Positions 16,989 through 25,900 of a DNA stretch of 64,000 nucleotides are shown here, in pieces. Under the pieces are notes generated by a model. It had not been told where the DNA came from, searched no databases, and saw nothing but the letters and a program-made list of their open reading frames with translations. Position numbers and translations under genes: made by a program. Source of the stretch: Phenylobacterium sp. (GTDB lineage Bacteria > Pseudomonadota > Alphaproteobacteria > Caulobacterales > Caulobacteraceae); contig NZ_SCVD01000006.1 in assembly GCF_004297125.1 (NCBI RefSeq), forward strand, positions 160,081 through 224,080. Direction: 5' to 3'. Every line of letters begins with the position of its first letter. Positions within the stretch are counted from its first letter, which is position 1.

Positions 16989-18635
16989 ATGACCAAAGCG
17001 TCTGATCTGTTCGTACAATGCCTGGAAGAAGAGGGCGTCGAGCACGTCTTCGGGGTTCCGGGCGAGGAAAACCTGGATTTCCTGGACAGCCTGTCCCGGT
17101 CCACGAAGATCAAGTTGATCCTGACCCGTCACGAACAGGGCGCGGGCTTCATGGCCGCCACCTACGGCCGCCACACGGGTAAGGCTGGCGTGTGCGTCGC
17201 CACCCTGGGCCCGGGCGCCACCAACTTCGTCACCGCTGCCGCCTACGCCCAGCTCGGCGGCATGCCGATGATGATGCTCACCGGCCAGAAGCCCATCAAG
17301 AAGTCCAAGCAGGGCCGGTTCCAGATCCTGGACGTGGTCGACATGATGAAGCCGCTGACCAAGTACACCCACCAGCTCGCTTCGGCCGACAACATCCCCA
17401 GCCGCGTGCGCGAAGCCTTCCGCCTAGCCCAGGAGGAAAAGCCCGGCGCAGTGCATATCGAGTTCCCCGAGGATGTCGCCGACGAGCGGACCGAGTCCAA
17501 GCCCTTCCCGAAGAGCAATGCTCGCCGCCCGGTGGCCGACGAGAAGTCGATCCGCGCCGCCGCCAAGCGCATCGAGCAGGCCAAGTCGCCAATCCTGGTG
17601 ATCGGCGCGGGCGCCAACCGCACCATGACCAGCCGGATGCTCACCCAGTTCATCGAGAAGACCGGCATCCCGTTCGTCTCGACCCAACTGGGCAAGGGCG
17701 TGGTGGACGAACTGTCGCCCAAGTTCCTGGGCTGCGCGGCCCTGTCGGCCGGCGACTTCGTACACCGCGCCATCGGCGCGGCCGACCTGATCATCAACGT
17801 CGGCCACGACGTGATCGAAAAGCCGCCCTTCTTCATGCAGACCGGCGGCACGGAGGTGATTCACATCAACTTCCGCTCGGCCGAGGTCGATCCCGTCTAC
17901 TTCCCGCAGTACGAGGTGATCGGCGACATCGGCAACGCCATCTGGCAGATCAAGGAAGACATCCTGCCCCAGGCGGGCTGGGACTTCTCGGCCATGTTCA
18001 AGGCGCGCGCCGCGGAGGTGGAGCACACCGCCAAGTCGGACGACGACATGCGCTTCCCCATCTATCCGCAGTACCTGGTCGCCCAGGTCCGCAAGGCGAT
18101 GCCGGACAACGGGATCATCTGCCTGGACAACGGGGTCTATAAGATCTGGTTCGCCCGCAACTATCCGGCGCGGATGACCAACACCGTGCTGCTGGACAAT
18201 GCTCTGGCCACCATGGGCGCTGGCCTGCCGTCGGCCATGGCCTCCAACATGGTCTACCCGGACCGCAAGGTCATGGCGATCTGCGGCGACGGCGGCTTCA
18301 TGATGAACAGCCAGGAGATGGAGACCGCGGTCCGCCTGAAGCTGAACATCACCGTGCTGATCCTGAACGACAACAGCTACGGCATGATCCGCTGGAAGCA
18401 GGCCAACATGGGCTTCAAGGACTGGGGGCTGACCTACGGCAACCCGGACTTCGTGAAGTACGCCGAGAGCTACGGGGCCAACGGCTACCGCGTCTCCAGC
18501 GCCTCGGAGCTGCCCGAGCTGCTGAGGAAGTGCCTGGACACGCCGGGGGTGAATCTCATCGATTGCCCGGTGGACTATTCCGACAACGACAGCATCCTGA
18601 ACAAGCAGATCAAGGAACTGAGCGCGGCGCTCTGA
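16989..18635 (+). CDS. Acetolactate synthase large subunit, catabolic (AlsS-like) type
   Basis: A 548-residue ThDP enzyme condensing two pyruvates to 2-acetolactate. The Pyr domain has the catalytic Glu (E49, LTRHEQGAGFMAATYGR). The central domain follows, and the PP domain has the ThDP-Mg motif GDGGFMMNSQEMETAVRLKL ending ILNDNSYG. QGRFQILDVVDMMKPLTKY is typical of the FAD-independent catabolic type. No small regulatory subunit (ilvN) or acetolactate decarboxylase follows. The downstream gene is an aldehyde dehydrogenase, 23 bases away. Other ThDP decarboxylase activities cannot be excluded. Confidence 0.87.
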   Translation: MTKASDLFVQCLEEEGVEHVFGVPGEENLDFLDSLSRSTKIKLILTRHEQGAGFMAATYGRHTGKAGVCVATLGPGATNFVTAAAYAQLGGMPMMMLTGQKPIKKSKQGRFQILDVVDMMKPLTKYTHQLASADNIPSRVREAFRLAQEEKPGAVHIEFPEDVADERTESKPFPKSNARRPVADEKSIRAAAKRIEQAKSPILVIGAGANRTMTSRMLTQFIEKTGIPFVSTQLGKGVVDELSPKFLGCAALSAGDFVHRAIGAADLIINVGHDVIEKPPFFMQTGGTEVIHINFRSAEVDPVYFPQYEVIGDIGNAIWQIKEDILPQAGWDFSAMFKARAAEVEHTAKSDDDMRFPIYPQYLVAQVRKAMPDNGIICLDNGVYKIWFARNYPARMTNTVLLDNALATMGAGLPSAMASNMVYPDRKVMAICGDGGFMMNSQEMETAVRLKLNITVLILNDNSYGMIRWKQANMGFKDWGLTYGNPDFVKYAESYGANGYRVSSASELPELLRKCLDTPGVNLIDCPVDYSDNDSILNKQIKELSAAL

Positions 18636-18658
18636 TCGGCGGCTCTCGAGGATCCCAC

Positions 18659-20092
18659 ATGACCGCCCTCAAGGACTCCTACCCGCTCTACCTCGCCAAC
18701 GTGGCCCAGACCCCGAACCTCGATCTGGAGGTGACGGACAAGTACACGGGCAAGGTGGCGACGCGCGTGGCCCAGGCCGACGCCAAGACCATCGACGCGG
18801 GTATCGCCGCCTGCGTCGAGGCGACGGAGCCCATGGCCCGCCTGCCCGCCTATGCGCGCCAGGAGGTGCTGGCTCATTGCGTGAAGCGTTTCCAGGAGCG
18901 CTTCGACGAGTTGGCCTATGCGCTCTGTATTGAGGCGGGCAAGCCGATCCGCGACGCCCGCGGCGAGGTCACCCGCCTGATCGACACCTTCCGCATCGCC
19001 GCGGAGGAGTCGGTGCGGATGACCGGCGAGGTCCAGCCGCTGGACATCTCGCCACGCGCCAAGGGCTATCAGGGCATGTGGAAGCGGGTGCCGATCGGCC
19101 CCTGCTCGTTCATCTCACCCTTCAACTTCCCGCTGAACCTGGCCGCCCACAAGATCGCCCCGGCGCTGGCGGTGGGCTGTCCGTTCGTGATGAAGCCCGC
19201 CTCGCGGACCCCGTTGGGCGCCATCATCATCGGCGAGGTGCTGGCTGAGACCGACCTGCCCAAGGGCGCCTTCTCGATTCTGCCGGCGCACCGGGACGGC
19301 GCCGATCTGTTCACCACCGACGAGCGGCTGAAGCTGCTGTCCTTCACCGGCTCTCCGGCCGTCGGCTGGGACCTGAAGGCCAAGGCTGGGAAGAAGAAGG
19401 TCGTGCTGGAGCTGGGCGGCAACGCCGCGGTGGTGGTCGATGCCGACACCGACCTGGACGACGCCGTCGAGCGGATCATCTTCGGCGCCTTCTACCAGTC
19501 GGGTCAGTCCTGCATCGGCGTTCAGCGGATCATCATCCACGCCGACATCTACGAGGAATTGCGCGACCGCCTGGTGGCCAGGACCAAGACCCTGGTCACC
19601 GGCGACCCGCGCGAGGAGGCCACCTTCGTCGGGCCGATGATCGACGAGAAGGAAGCCAGGCGCCTGGACAGCTGGATCCAGGCCGCGGTGGCCGACGGCG
19701 CCACCCTCCTGGTGGGCGGCAAGCGCGAGGGCGCGATGCTGGAGGCCACGCTTCTGGAGGGCGTCGGACGCAAGGCCGCGCTGTACGCCGAAGAGGCATT
19801 CGGGCCCGTCGCCATCCTTTCGAAGTTCACAAACTTCAAAGATGCGCTCGACGAGGTGAACGACTCCAAGTTTGGTCTGCAGACAGGCGTGTTCACCCGC
19901 GATCTCTACAAGATGCTCGACGCGTGGGATCACCTGGACGTGGGAGGTGTCGTTATCGGCGACGTGCCGAGCTACCGCGTGGACAATATGCCTTACGGCG
20001 GGGTCAAGGACTCCGGCTTGGGGCGCGAAGGCGTACGCTTCGCGATGGAGGACATGACGGAAATTCGCAATCTGGTCATCCGCCGCCGCTGA
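18659..20092 (+). CDS. NAD(P)-dependent aldehyde dehydrogenase
   Basis: A 477-residue ALDH-superfamily enzyme. The general base E251 lies in VVLELGGNAAVV and the nucleophile C285 in SGQSCIGVQR. The cofactor region FISPFNFPLNLAAHKIAPALAVGCPFVMKPAS is intact, and YGGVKDSGLGREG closes the fold. The sequence type resembles the non-phosphorylating glyceraldehyde-3-phosphate / lactaldehyde dehydrogenase branch, but the substrate is unknown. ATG 18659 was chosen over an earlier in-frame start that overlaps the upstream gene. It follows acetolactate synthase by 23 bases and precedes the phosphodiesterase by 22, so a shared transcript is likely. Confidence 0.9.
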   Translation: MTALKDSYPLYLANVAQTPNLDLEVTDKYTGKVATRVAQADAKTIDAGIAACVEATEPMARLPAYARQEVLAHCVKRFQERFDELAYALCIEAGKPIRDARGEVTRLIDTFRIAAEESVRMTGEVQPLDISPRAKGYQGMWKRVPIGPCSFISPFNFPLNLAAHKIAPALAVGCPFVMKPASRTPLGAIIIGEVLAETDLPKGAFSILPAHRDGADLFTTDERLKLLSFTGSPAVGWDLKAKAGKKKVVLELGGNAAVVVDADTDLDDAVERIIFGAFYQSGQSCIGVQRIIIHADIYEELRDRLVARTKTLVTGDPREEATFVGPMIDEKEARRLDSWIQAAVADGATLLVGGKREGAMLEATLLEGVGRKAALYAEEAFGPVAILSKFTNFKDALDEVNDSKFGLQTGVFTRDLYKMLDAWDHLDVGGVVIGDVPSYRVDNMPYGGVKDSGLGREGVRFAMEDMTEIRNLVIRRR

Positions 20093-20114
20093 GCGTTCGT
20101 ATTTACACGGGACC

Positions 20115-20975
20115 ATGCGCGCTGCTTGGGGAGGCGGCCTTTTGTTGACGATTGCGCAGATCACCGACCTCCATGTGACAACGGAGAAGGATCCGCTGAA
20201 TCAACGGCGGAACGAGGAACGCCTGCGCCAGGTGATGCAGGCGATCCACCATCTGCGTCCGCGGCCCGTGGCCATCATCGCCAGCGGCGATCTCGTCGAC
20301 CGGGGCGAGCGCGAGGAGTATGTCGAGCTCCAGCGCCTGATGGCGGGGAGCGAGATTCCCGTCTTCTACGCCATGGGTAACCACGATAGCCGCGAGGGTT
20401 TCCTGGCAGTGTTCAGCGGCCCGGGCGCGGAGACGGACGAGAACGGCTTCGTCCAGTACGCCGTCGATTTCGGTGGCATGCGGATGGTCGTCTGCGACAC
20501 GCTCGACGGCCCCAACGACGGCGAATACGACGAGGCCCGCGCCGCCTGGCTCGCCAGGACCCTGGACGAGGAGCCCGACCGGCCCACGGCGGTCGTCCTG
20601 CATCACCCGCCGATCCCCAGCGGCATCCAGTGGATGGACCCAGACCCCGACTCCCCGTGGCTGGGCCGCCTGGAAGCGGTTCTGACCGGCCGCAAGCAGG
20701 TGAAGGTGCTGATGTGCGGCCACATCCACCGCGCGTTCAACGGCGTCTTCGCCGGCCACGTGGTCTCGGCGGCGCCGGCCACCTCGATCCAGCTCACCCT
20801 CGACCTCACCGAGGTCGACATGCATGTGCCGGATGGGCGCGAGATCCTGGTGGAAGAGCCGCCGGGCTATGCCCTGCTGATGTCCGACGGTCCCAACCTG
20901 ACCACCCACATGTGCCTGGCCGGCGACTACGCGCCGGCGGTCACCTACAACTTCCCGTTCCGGAAGCTGGCCTGA
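20115..20975 (+). CDS. CpdA-like cyclic-nucleotide phosphodiesterase (calcineurin fold)
   Basis: A 286-residue class III phosphodiesterase. Metal-binding motifs are in order: QITDLHVT (DxH), ASGDLVDRGE, AMGNHDSREG, VLHHPPIPSG and LMCGHIHRAF. This pattern matches CpdA, the 3',5'-cAMP phosphodiesterase, and its relatives. ATG 20115 gives a short N-terminal extension before the fold; a later TTG is possible. Only 3 bases separate it from a CHASE2 nucleotide cyclase, so synthesis and breakdown of a cyclic nucleotide are probably encoded together. Confidence 0.82.
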   Translation: MRAAWGGGLLLTIAQITDLHVTTEKDPLNQRRNEERLRQVMQAIHHLRPRPVAIIASGDLVDRGEREEYVELQRLMAGSEIPVFYAMGNHDSREGFLAVFSGPGAETDENGFVQYAVDFGGMRMVVCDTLDGPNDGEYDEARAAWLARTLDEEPDRPTAVVLHHPPIPSGIQWMDPDPDSPWLGRLEAVLTGRKQVKVLMCGHIHRAFNGVFAGHVVSAAPATSIQLTLDLTEVDMHVPDGREILVEEPPGYALLMSDGPNLTTHMCLAGDYAPAVTYNFPFRKLA

Positions 20976-20978
20976 GCC

Positions 20979-22841
20979 ATGGCAGCGGGTGCGCGTCCCG
21001 GGATCTTCGGCCCGGTCCTGGCCCTGGTCGCTCGGCTGCGGGCGGTGGGCGGCAAGGGCTTCGCCGACGCGATGGTCACGCTGGCGGTGGCGATTCTGGC
21101 CGCCGGCGCCGCCACCTGGCTCGGCACGACACTGCCCGGCCGGTTCGTGGAAAACCTGACCTACGACTACCGCGAGGCGTATGGCGCGCCGCCGTCGCAG
21201 CGCGATTTCGTCATCGTCAAGATGGACGACGCGGCCAGCCAGGCCATGGCCGAGGCCTCGCCGTGCCACTGCCTGGCCCCGATCGACAAGGCCTGGCTGG
21301 GCGACCTGATCGCCAGCCTGGACGCGAAGGGCGCGAAGGCCATCGCAGTCGACTATCTCCTGGACACCTGGTCCTCGCCCGAGGAGTTCGCCGACTTCGA
21401 ACGCCGCATCGCCGGCATCAAGGCGCCGCTGATCGCCGTGGTCGATCCCGGCCGCACGCCCGGCGTCGACTTCCCGGTCTCGAAGAAGGTGCTCTATTCC
21501 GACGCGCGGGCGCTGATGCACGTCGACGTCGACGACGTGATCCGCCGATACGATCCGCGTCCCGGAAAATACCTCGCCTTCGCCACCCGCGTGGCCCAGG
21601 CGGTGTCGAACCGGCCGCTGCCGACCGAGCCCTTCGATATCCGCTATCGCCGGCCCGACCCGAACGTCCAGGCCGAGAACACTGGGGCCATCGCCCCCTC
21701 CTATTCCGCCGCCTTCGTGTCGTTCCTTCCGGAGCCCCTGCTGAAGGGCAAGATCGCGTTCATCGGCAGCGTCACCCGCTCGGCGACGCAGGATTCGGAT
21801 GCGCCGAAGGAGGACATGCACATCACCCCGCTGCGCTACCGCGCTGGCCACACCCAGGGTACGCCCGGCGTCGAGGTGCATGTCCACGCCCTGTCGCAAA
21901 TGCTGGCGGGCGACCGCGTGTTGCGACCGGGGCCGATCTGGAATGGCCTGATGGCGCTGGTGGCGGCGTTGGCGGGCGCGCTGCTCGGCCGCTCGACCCA
22001 GCGCTGGTGGATGTCGATCGGCATCGTCCTGCTGGGCGCGGCCACCCTGCTGTTCAGCGCCTTCGCCATCTACGACCGCACCGCCTTGATGGTGCCGATG
22101 ACCACGCCCCTGCTCAGCTTCGCCTTCGGCTTCTTCGTGCTGAGCCGGCTGGCGGCGGCGGAGTTGCAGAACCAGCGGGCGTTCTATTCCTCGACCCTCG
22201 AACGCTACCTCGCCCCCCAGGTGATCGACCGGATGGTCGACGGGCGCGAGGAGGTGAAGATCGGGGCCGAAGAGCGGGAGATCACTGTGATGATCTCCGA
22301 CCTGGAGAACTTCTCCACCCTGGTGGCCACCCTGCCCCTGGATACCTTCTCCGAGGTGATCAACGAGTACTTCGACGGGGTGATCGACATCCTGTGGAAG
22401 CACGAGGCGATGATCGACAAGATGACCGGCGACGGCATCATCGCGATCTTCGGCGCCCCCGTCGCCTCCACCGACCACGCCGACCGCGCCATCGCCTGCG
22501 CCCGCGAAATCGACCTCTATGCGCTGGAAATCCGCGAGCGGATGATCGGGCGCGGCATCAAGTTCGGCTACACGCGGATGGGCCTGTCGTCCGGCATCGG
22601 CCTGGTGGGCAATTTCGGCGGCGAGCGCCGGTTCAACTATACCGCCTATGGCGAGGTGGTGGTGATCGCCGCCCGCCTCGAAGCCGCCAACAAGACCTTC
22701 GGCACCCGCATCCTGTTCTCCGGCGACACGCTCAAGCTGGCGAAGAACGACGTGCCCATCGAGGCGGTCGGCGAGATCGACCTGAAGGGCGTGCCCGTGC
22801 CCATCCCGGCCTACACGACGCGGATCGAGGCGGCGGGCTAG
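20979..22841 (+). CDS. CHASE2-domain class III nucleotide cyclase
   Basis: A 620-residue membrane protein. An N-terminal TM (about 30-50) leads into a periplasmic CHASE2 sensor (about 55-325; DFVIVKMDDAA, IAFIGSVTRSATQD). Three TM helices follow (about 332-400), then a short linker and a cyclase catalytic domain (about 430-610). Metal-binding D441 (VMISDLENFS) and D485 (TGDGIIAIFGAP) and the substrate lysine K481 are present. In the usual GDxVNxAxR strand the sequence is YGEVVVIAARLE. The conserved Asp is therefore Glu (E559) and the transition-state Asn is Val (V562), while R566 is kept. Activity and substrate (cAMP or cGMP) are therefore uncertain. Confidence 0.85.
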   Translation: MAAGARPGIFGPVLALVARLRAVGGKGFADAMVTLAVAILAAGAATWLGTTLPGRFVENLTYDYREAYGAPPSQRDFVIVKMDDAASQAMAEASPCHCLAPIDKAWLGDLIASLDAKGAKAIAVDYLLDTWSSPEEFADFERRIAGIKAPLIAVVDPGRTPGVDFPVSKKVLYSDARALMHVDVDDVIRRYDPRPGKYLAFATRVAQAVSNRPLPTEPFDIRYRRPDPNVQAENTGAIAPSYSAAFVSFLPEPLLKGKIAFIGSVTRSATQDSDAPKEDMHITPLRYRAGHTQGTPGVEVHVHALSQMLAGDRVLRPGPIWNGLMALVAALAGALLGRSTQRWWMSIGIVLLGAATLLFSAFAIYDRTALMVPMTTPLLSFAFGFFVLSRLAAAELQNQRAFYSSTLERYLAPQVIDRMVDGREEVKIGAEEREITVMISDLENFSTLVATLPLDTFSEVINEYFDGVIDILWKHEAMIDKMTGDGIIAIFGAPVASTDHADRAIACAREIDLYALEIRERMIGRGIKFGYTRMGLSSGIGLVGNFGGERRFNYTAYGEVVVIAARLEAANKTFGTRILFSGDTLKLAKNDVPIEAVGEIDLKGVPVPIPAYTTRIEAAG

Positions 22842-22937
22842 CAGCCCCCACGCTTCTCATCCCACGGTCGCGCATCGCGCGATCCGGGGGACCCATGGTG
22901 GGTTTCCAATGAGCAGAGTCGGCTTGGTCCCCCGAAG

Positions 22938-25900
22938 TCAACGGTCGGCCTGCCCCGTGGTCCGCGGGCCCAGCCAACCGGCCATGTCGACCTCGTCGCT
23001 GACCCGGTACGGGCGGCCCCACTGATCGGTGAAGAAGCGCTCCATCTCGGGTCGCGTGAAGGGGCGCGAGCCCAGGCGGCCGAAGATGGCCATCTGGCCC
23101 CCGGTCTCGTCGACGGCGCGGTCGCGGTCCAGGCCCTTCGACAGCGCCAGGGCCGGGGTCGGGGTCCTCGCCCAGGCGATCAGTTCGGGCTTCGGCGGCG
23201 GCGAGAAGCCGTAGAAGTTGGGCTGGCTTGAGGGGCTGATGAGCTGCAGCACCTTCATGCCGTTTCGCCCGTCGGCGACGTAGGCGAACAGCGAGGCGTT
23301 GGTCGAGGCGACCACCACGTCCTCGGCGTCGTTCAGCGCGCCGCCGGCGTCGAACTTCTGATACAGGCGCGGCCGCTCCGGGTTCTTCACATCGACGATG
23401 ACCAAGCCGTCCTTCTTGGCCGCCACATAGGCGAAGGTGCGGGCGACATAGACCCGCCGCGCATCCACCAGCGGGATCGTGGCGCCTTCGACCAGCCGGG
23501 GCTGGTCCAGCCTGGTCACGTCCAGAACTTCCAGGCCGCGGGCGGTGGTGACCCACAGGTAGCGGAACTGCAGCGCCGAGCCGCGCACGTCGGGCAGCGC
23601 CACGGTGGTGACGTGCCGCGGCTTCAGCGGGTCGTTCAGGTCGACCACCACCAGGCCGGCGTCGGCGGCGATGTAGGCGTAGTGGCCGCCCAGCGTGATG
23701 TGCCGCGCGCCCTTCAGCACGCCGCCCTCGTTCCAGGTCACCGCCCGCTTCAGCATGTTGTTGCGCGGCTCGCCGTCGGCCAGGGTGTTCACGTTGACGA
23801 GGATCAGCCCTTCCTCGCTGTCGGTGACGACGGCGTAGGAATAGAGCGGGTGGAAGGCCTGCTCCTGATTGGCCTGCAGCAGGCTGATGTCGGGGCCGCC
23901 GGCCAAGTCCTTCACCATCATCGTCTTCATCGCCTCGTTGCGGAGCGGTGCGATGTTCTGGTTGGTCGGCAGCGCCATGCAGGTGGCGTTCTTCGACGGC
24001 ACGTGGGTGTTGTGGCCCAGCGGCGAGAACGGCGCGGCGATCACCCGCTGCGACACGCCCTTGTTGGCGACGCTGGCGGCGTCGAACACGCGGAAGCCGC
24101 CCTTCCCTTCGGCGACGAACATGTACTCGCCGCGCAGCTGGAGGCAGCGGGCCGCCCCGTCGGTCTTGGAGTGGAAGTTCGAGATCTCCTCGGCGCTGTC
24201 CTCCTCGCCGCCCGAAAGGCCCTTCGCGAAGGGCTTGCCGCGGCGCCAGTTCTTCAGCTCGCGCTTATTCTGCTCGACGTGCAGCTTGTAGAAGTCGGGA
24301 TAGGCGTATTTCTGCAGGTAGGAGCCGAACACCGCCTGCGGCTCGCTCCATTCCGAGACGCGGACGGCCTCGATACCGCCCTCCAGGCCGACCCAGGCGT
24401 TCTGGCCCACGAAGTTCACGAAGTTGGTCCCCAGCAGCAGGAGCTGGGCCATGATCGCGTTGTTGTCGTTCGCCGCGGAGACGTGGCAGTCCGAGCAGGT
24501 CTTGGTCTCGGTGGTCCGCACCGTGTGCGGGAAGTGCGGCGCGAAGGCCTGGCTGGAGAAGCCCGAGGCGGCGATCGGCGGCTGCTGCACATAGATCCGC
24601 TCGCGATTGACGTTGGTCGAGGACAGCACCAGGGCCGAGGACGAACGCACCGGGGCGATGGTCGAGCCCTTCGTCGTGGAATGGACGCCCAGCTGGTACA
24701 TGTCGTCCCGGGCGACCTGCGGGTTGTAGGTCGCGTAGTTCCGGGTCTCCTCGCCCTCGTACTTGTGGGTGGTGGTCTTCCAGTTGGCCTCGATGGGCAG
24801 GTGGCAGCCGGCGCAGGCCGTGGTCCACGAGGTGTGGCAGGCGAAGCATTCCATCTCGTCGTCGTTGTGCGCGCGATTGCCGGGCGCCACGCCGGGGCCC
24901 CAGGTGAACGGCTTTCCGTCCTGGCTGATCTTGCTCATCAGCTTGGCGCGGGCGGACTTGGCGTTGAAGTCGGGCGAGGCGCGGTCGACCGTGTCCTTGG
25001 TCAGCTTGATGCGCCACTCCAGCTTGGGATCGACCAGCGAGCGCTGGATCAGCACCTGGCGGCCGTCGCGCTCCAGCCACTCGAACCGGCGCTGGCCGTC
25101 GGGGTTGCGCAGCAGGGTCAGGTCGTTGCCCTTCGGGTCGGCCGCCGGGCCGGAGGTGCGGAGGGTCGGATAGGCCGAGGACGTGCCGTGGCAGTCCTTG
25201 CAGCGGATCTCCACGGCGTTGGCCACCTCGCCCATGATCAGGCCCGAGCCGTGGCTGTCCTGGCTGAAGTGGCAGTCGGCGCACTGCATGCCCTTCTCGG
25301 CATGGATGTCCATCATGTGGACCGCCTTGCCCGGCGCGTTCTGGCCCACGGGCGTGAACTCGGGCGCGCCGGCCTTGTGGAACTTCTCGGGGTCGTCGTT
25401 GGCGATGACGGCGCCGTCCTTGTCCAGGAGCTGGCCGTCGCGGTCGCGCTTGAAGATGGCGCGGAAGTTCCAGCCGTGGCCGTGATAGTCGGCGAACTGG
25501 GTGTCCTTCAGCTTGGTGTTCAGGCCGAAGACATTGCGCAGGAAGTCGAGATCGGCCCATTTGCCGCGCGGCGCCGCGCCCTCGGGGTTGCGGTCCAGCA
25601 CCTTCCGCATTTCCGCGGACGTCGGGTACTTCTGCCGCTCGGGCCACATGAAGGGAGCGTCGGCCTCGTAGTCCCACATCGTGTAGCCGAGGTAGGTGTT
25701 CACGAACATGTTGGGCTGGTGCATATGGCAGTTCATGCACTGGGCCGTGGGGATGGCGCGCGTGAAGGCGTGTTTGATCGGGTGTCCGGACTCTTCCTTC
25801 GAGATCGTCGGGTCCGCCTGGGCGCTCTGCCCGTCGCGGCCGTACTGGGCCCAGGTCGAGCTGGCGTGCGGCTGGCGGTTGTTGGCGTAGACCACGTGGC

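Noticed and set aside
20103..22478. A 791-residue antisense frame over the phosphodiesterase and cyclase
   Set aside because: His/Arg/Gly-rich shadow with no recognisable domain; the plus-strand genes have complete motifs.
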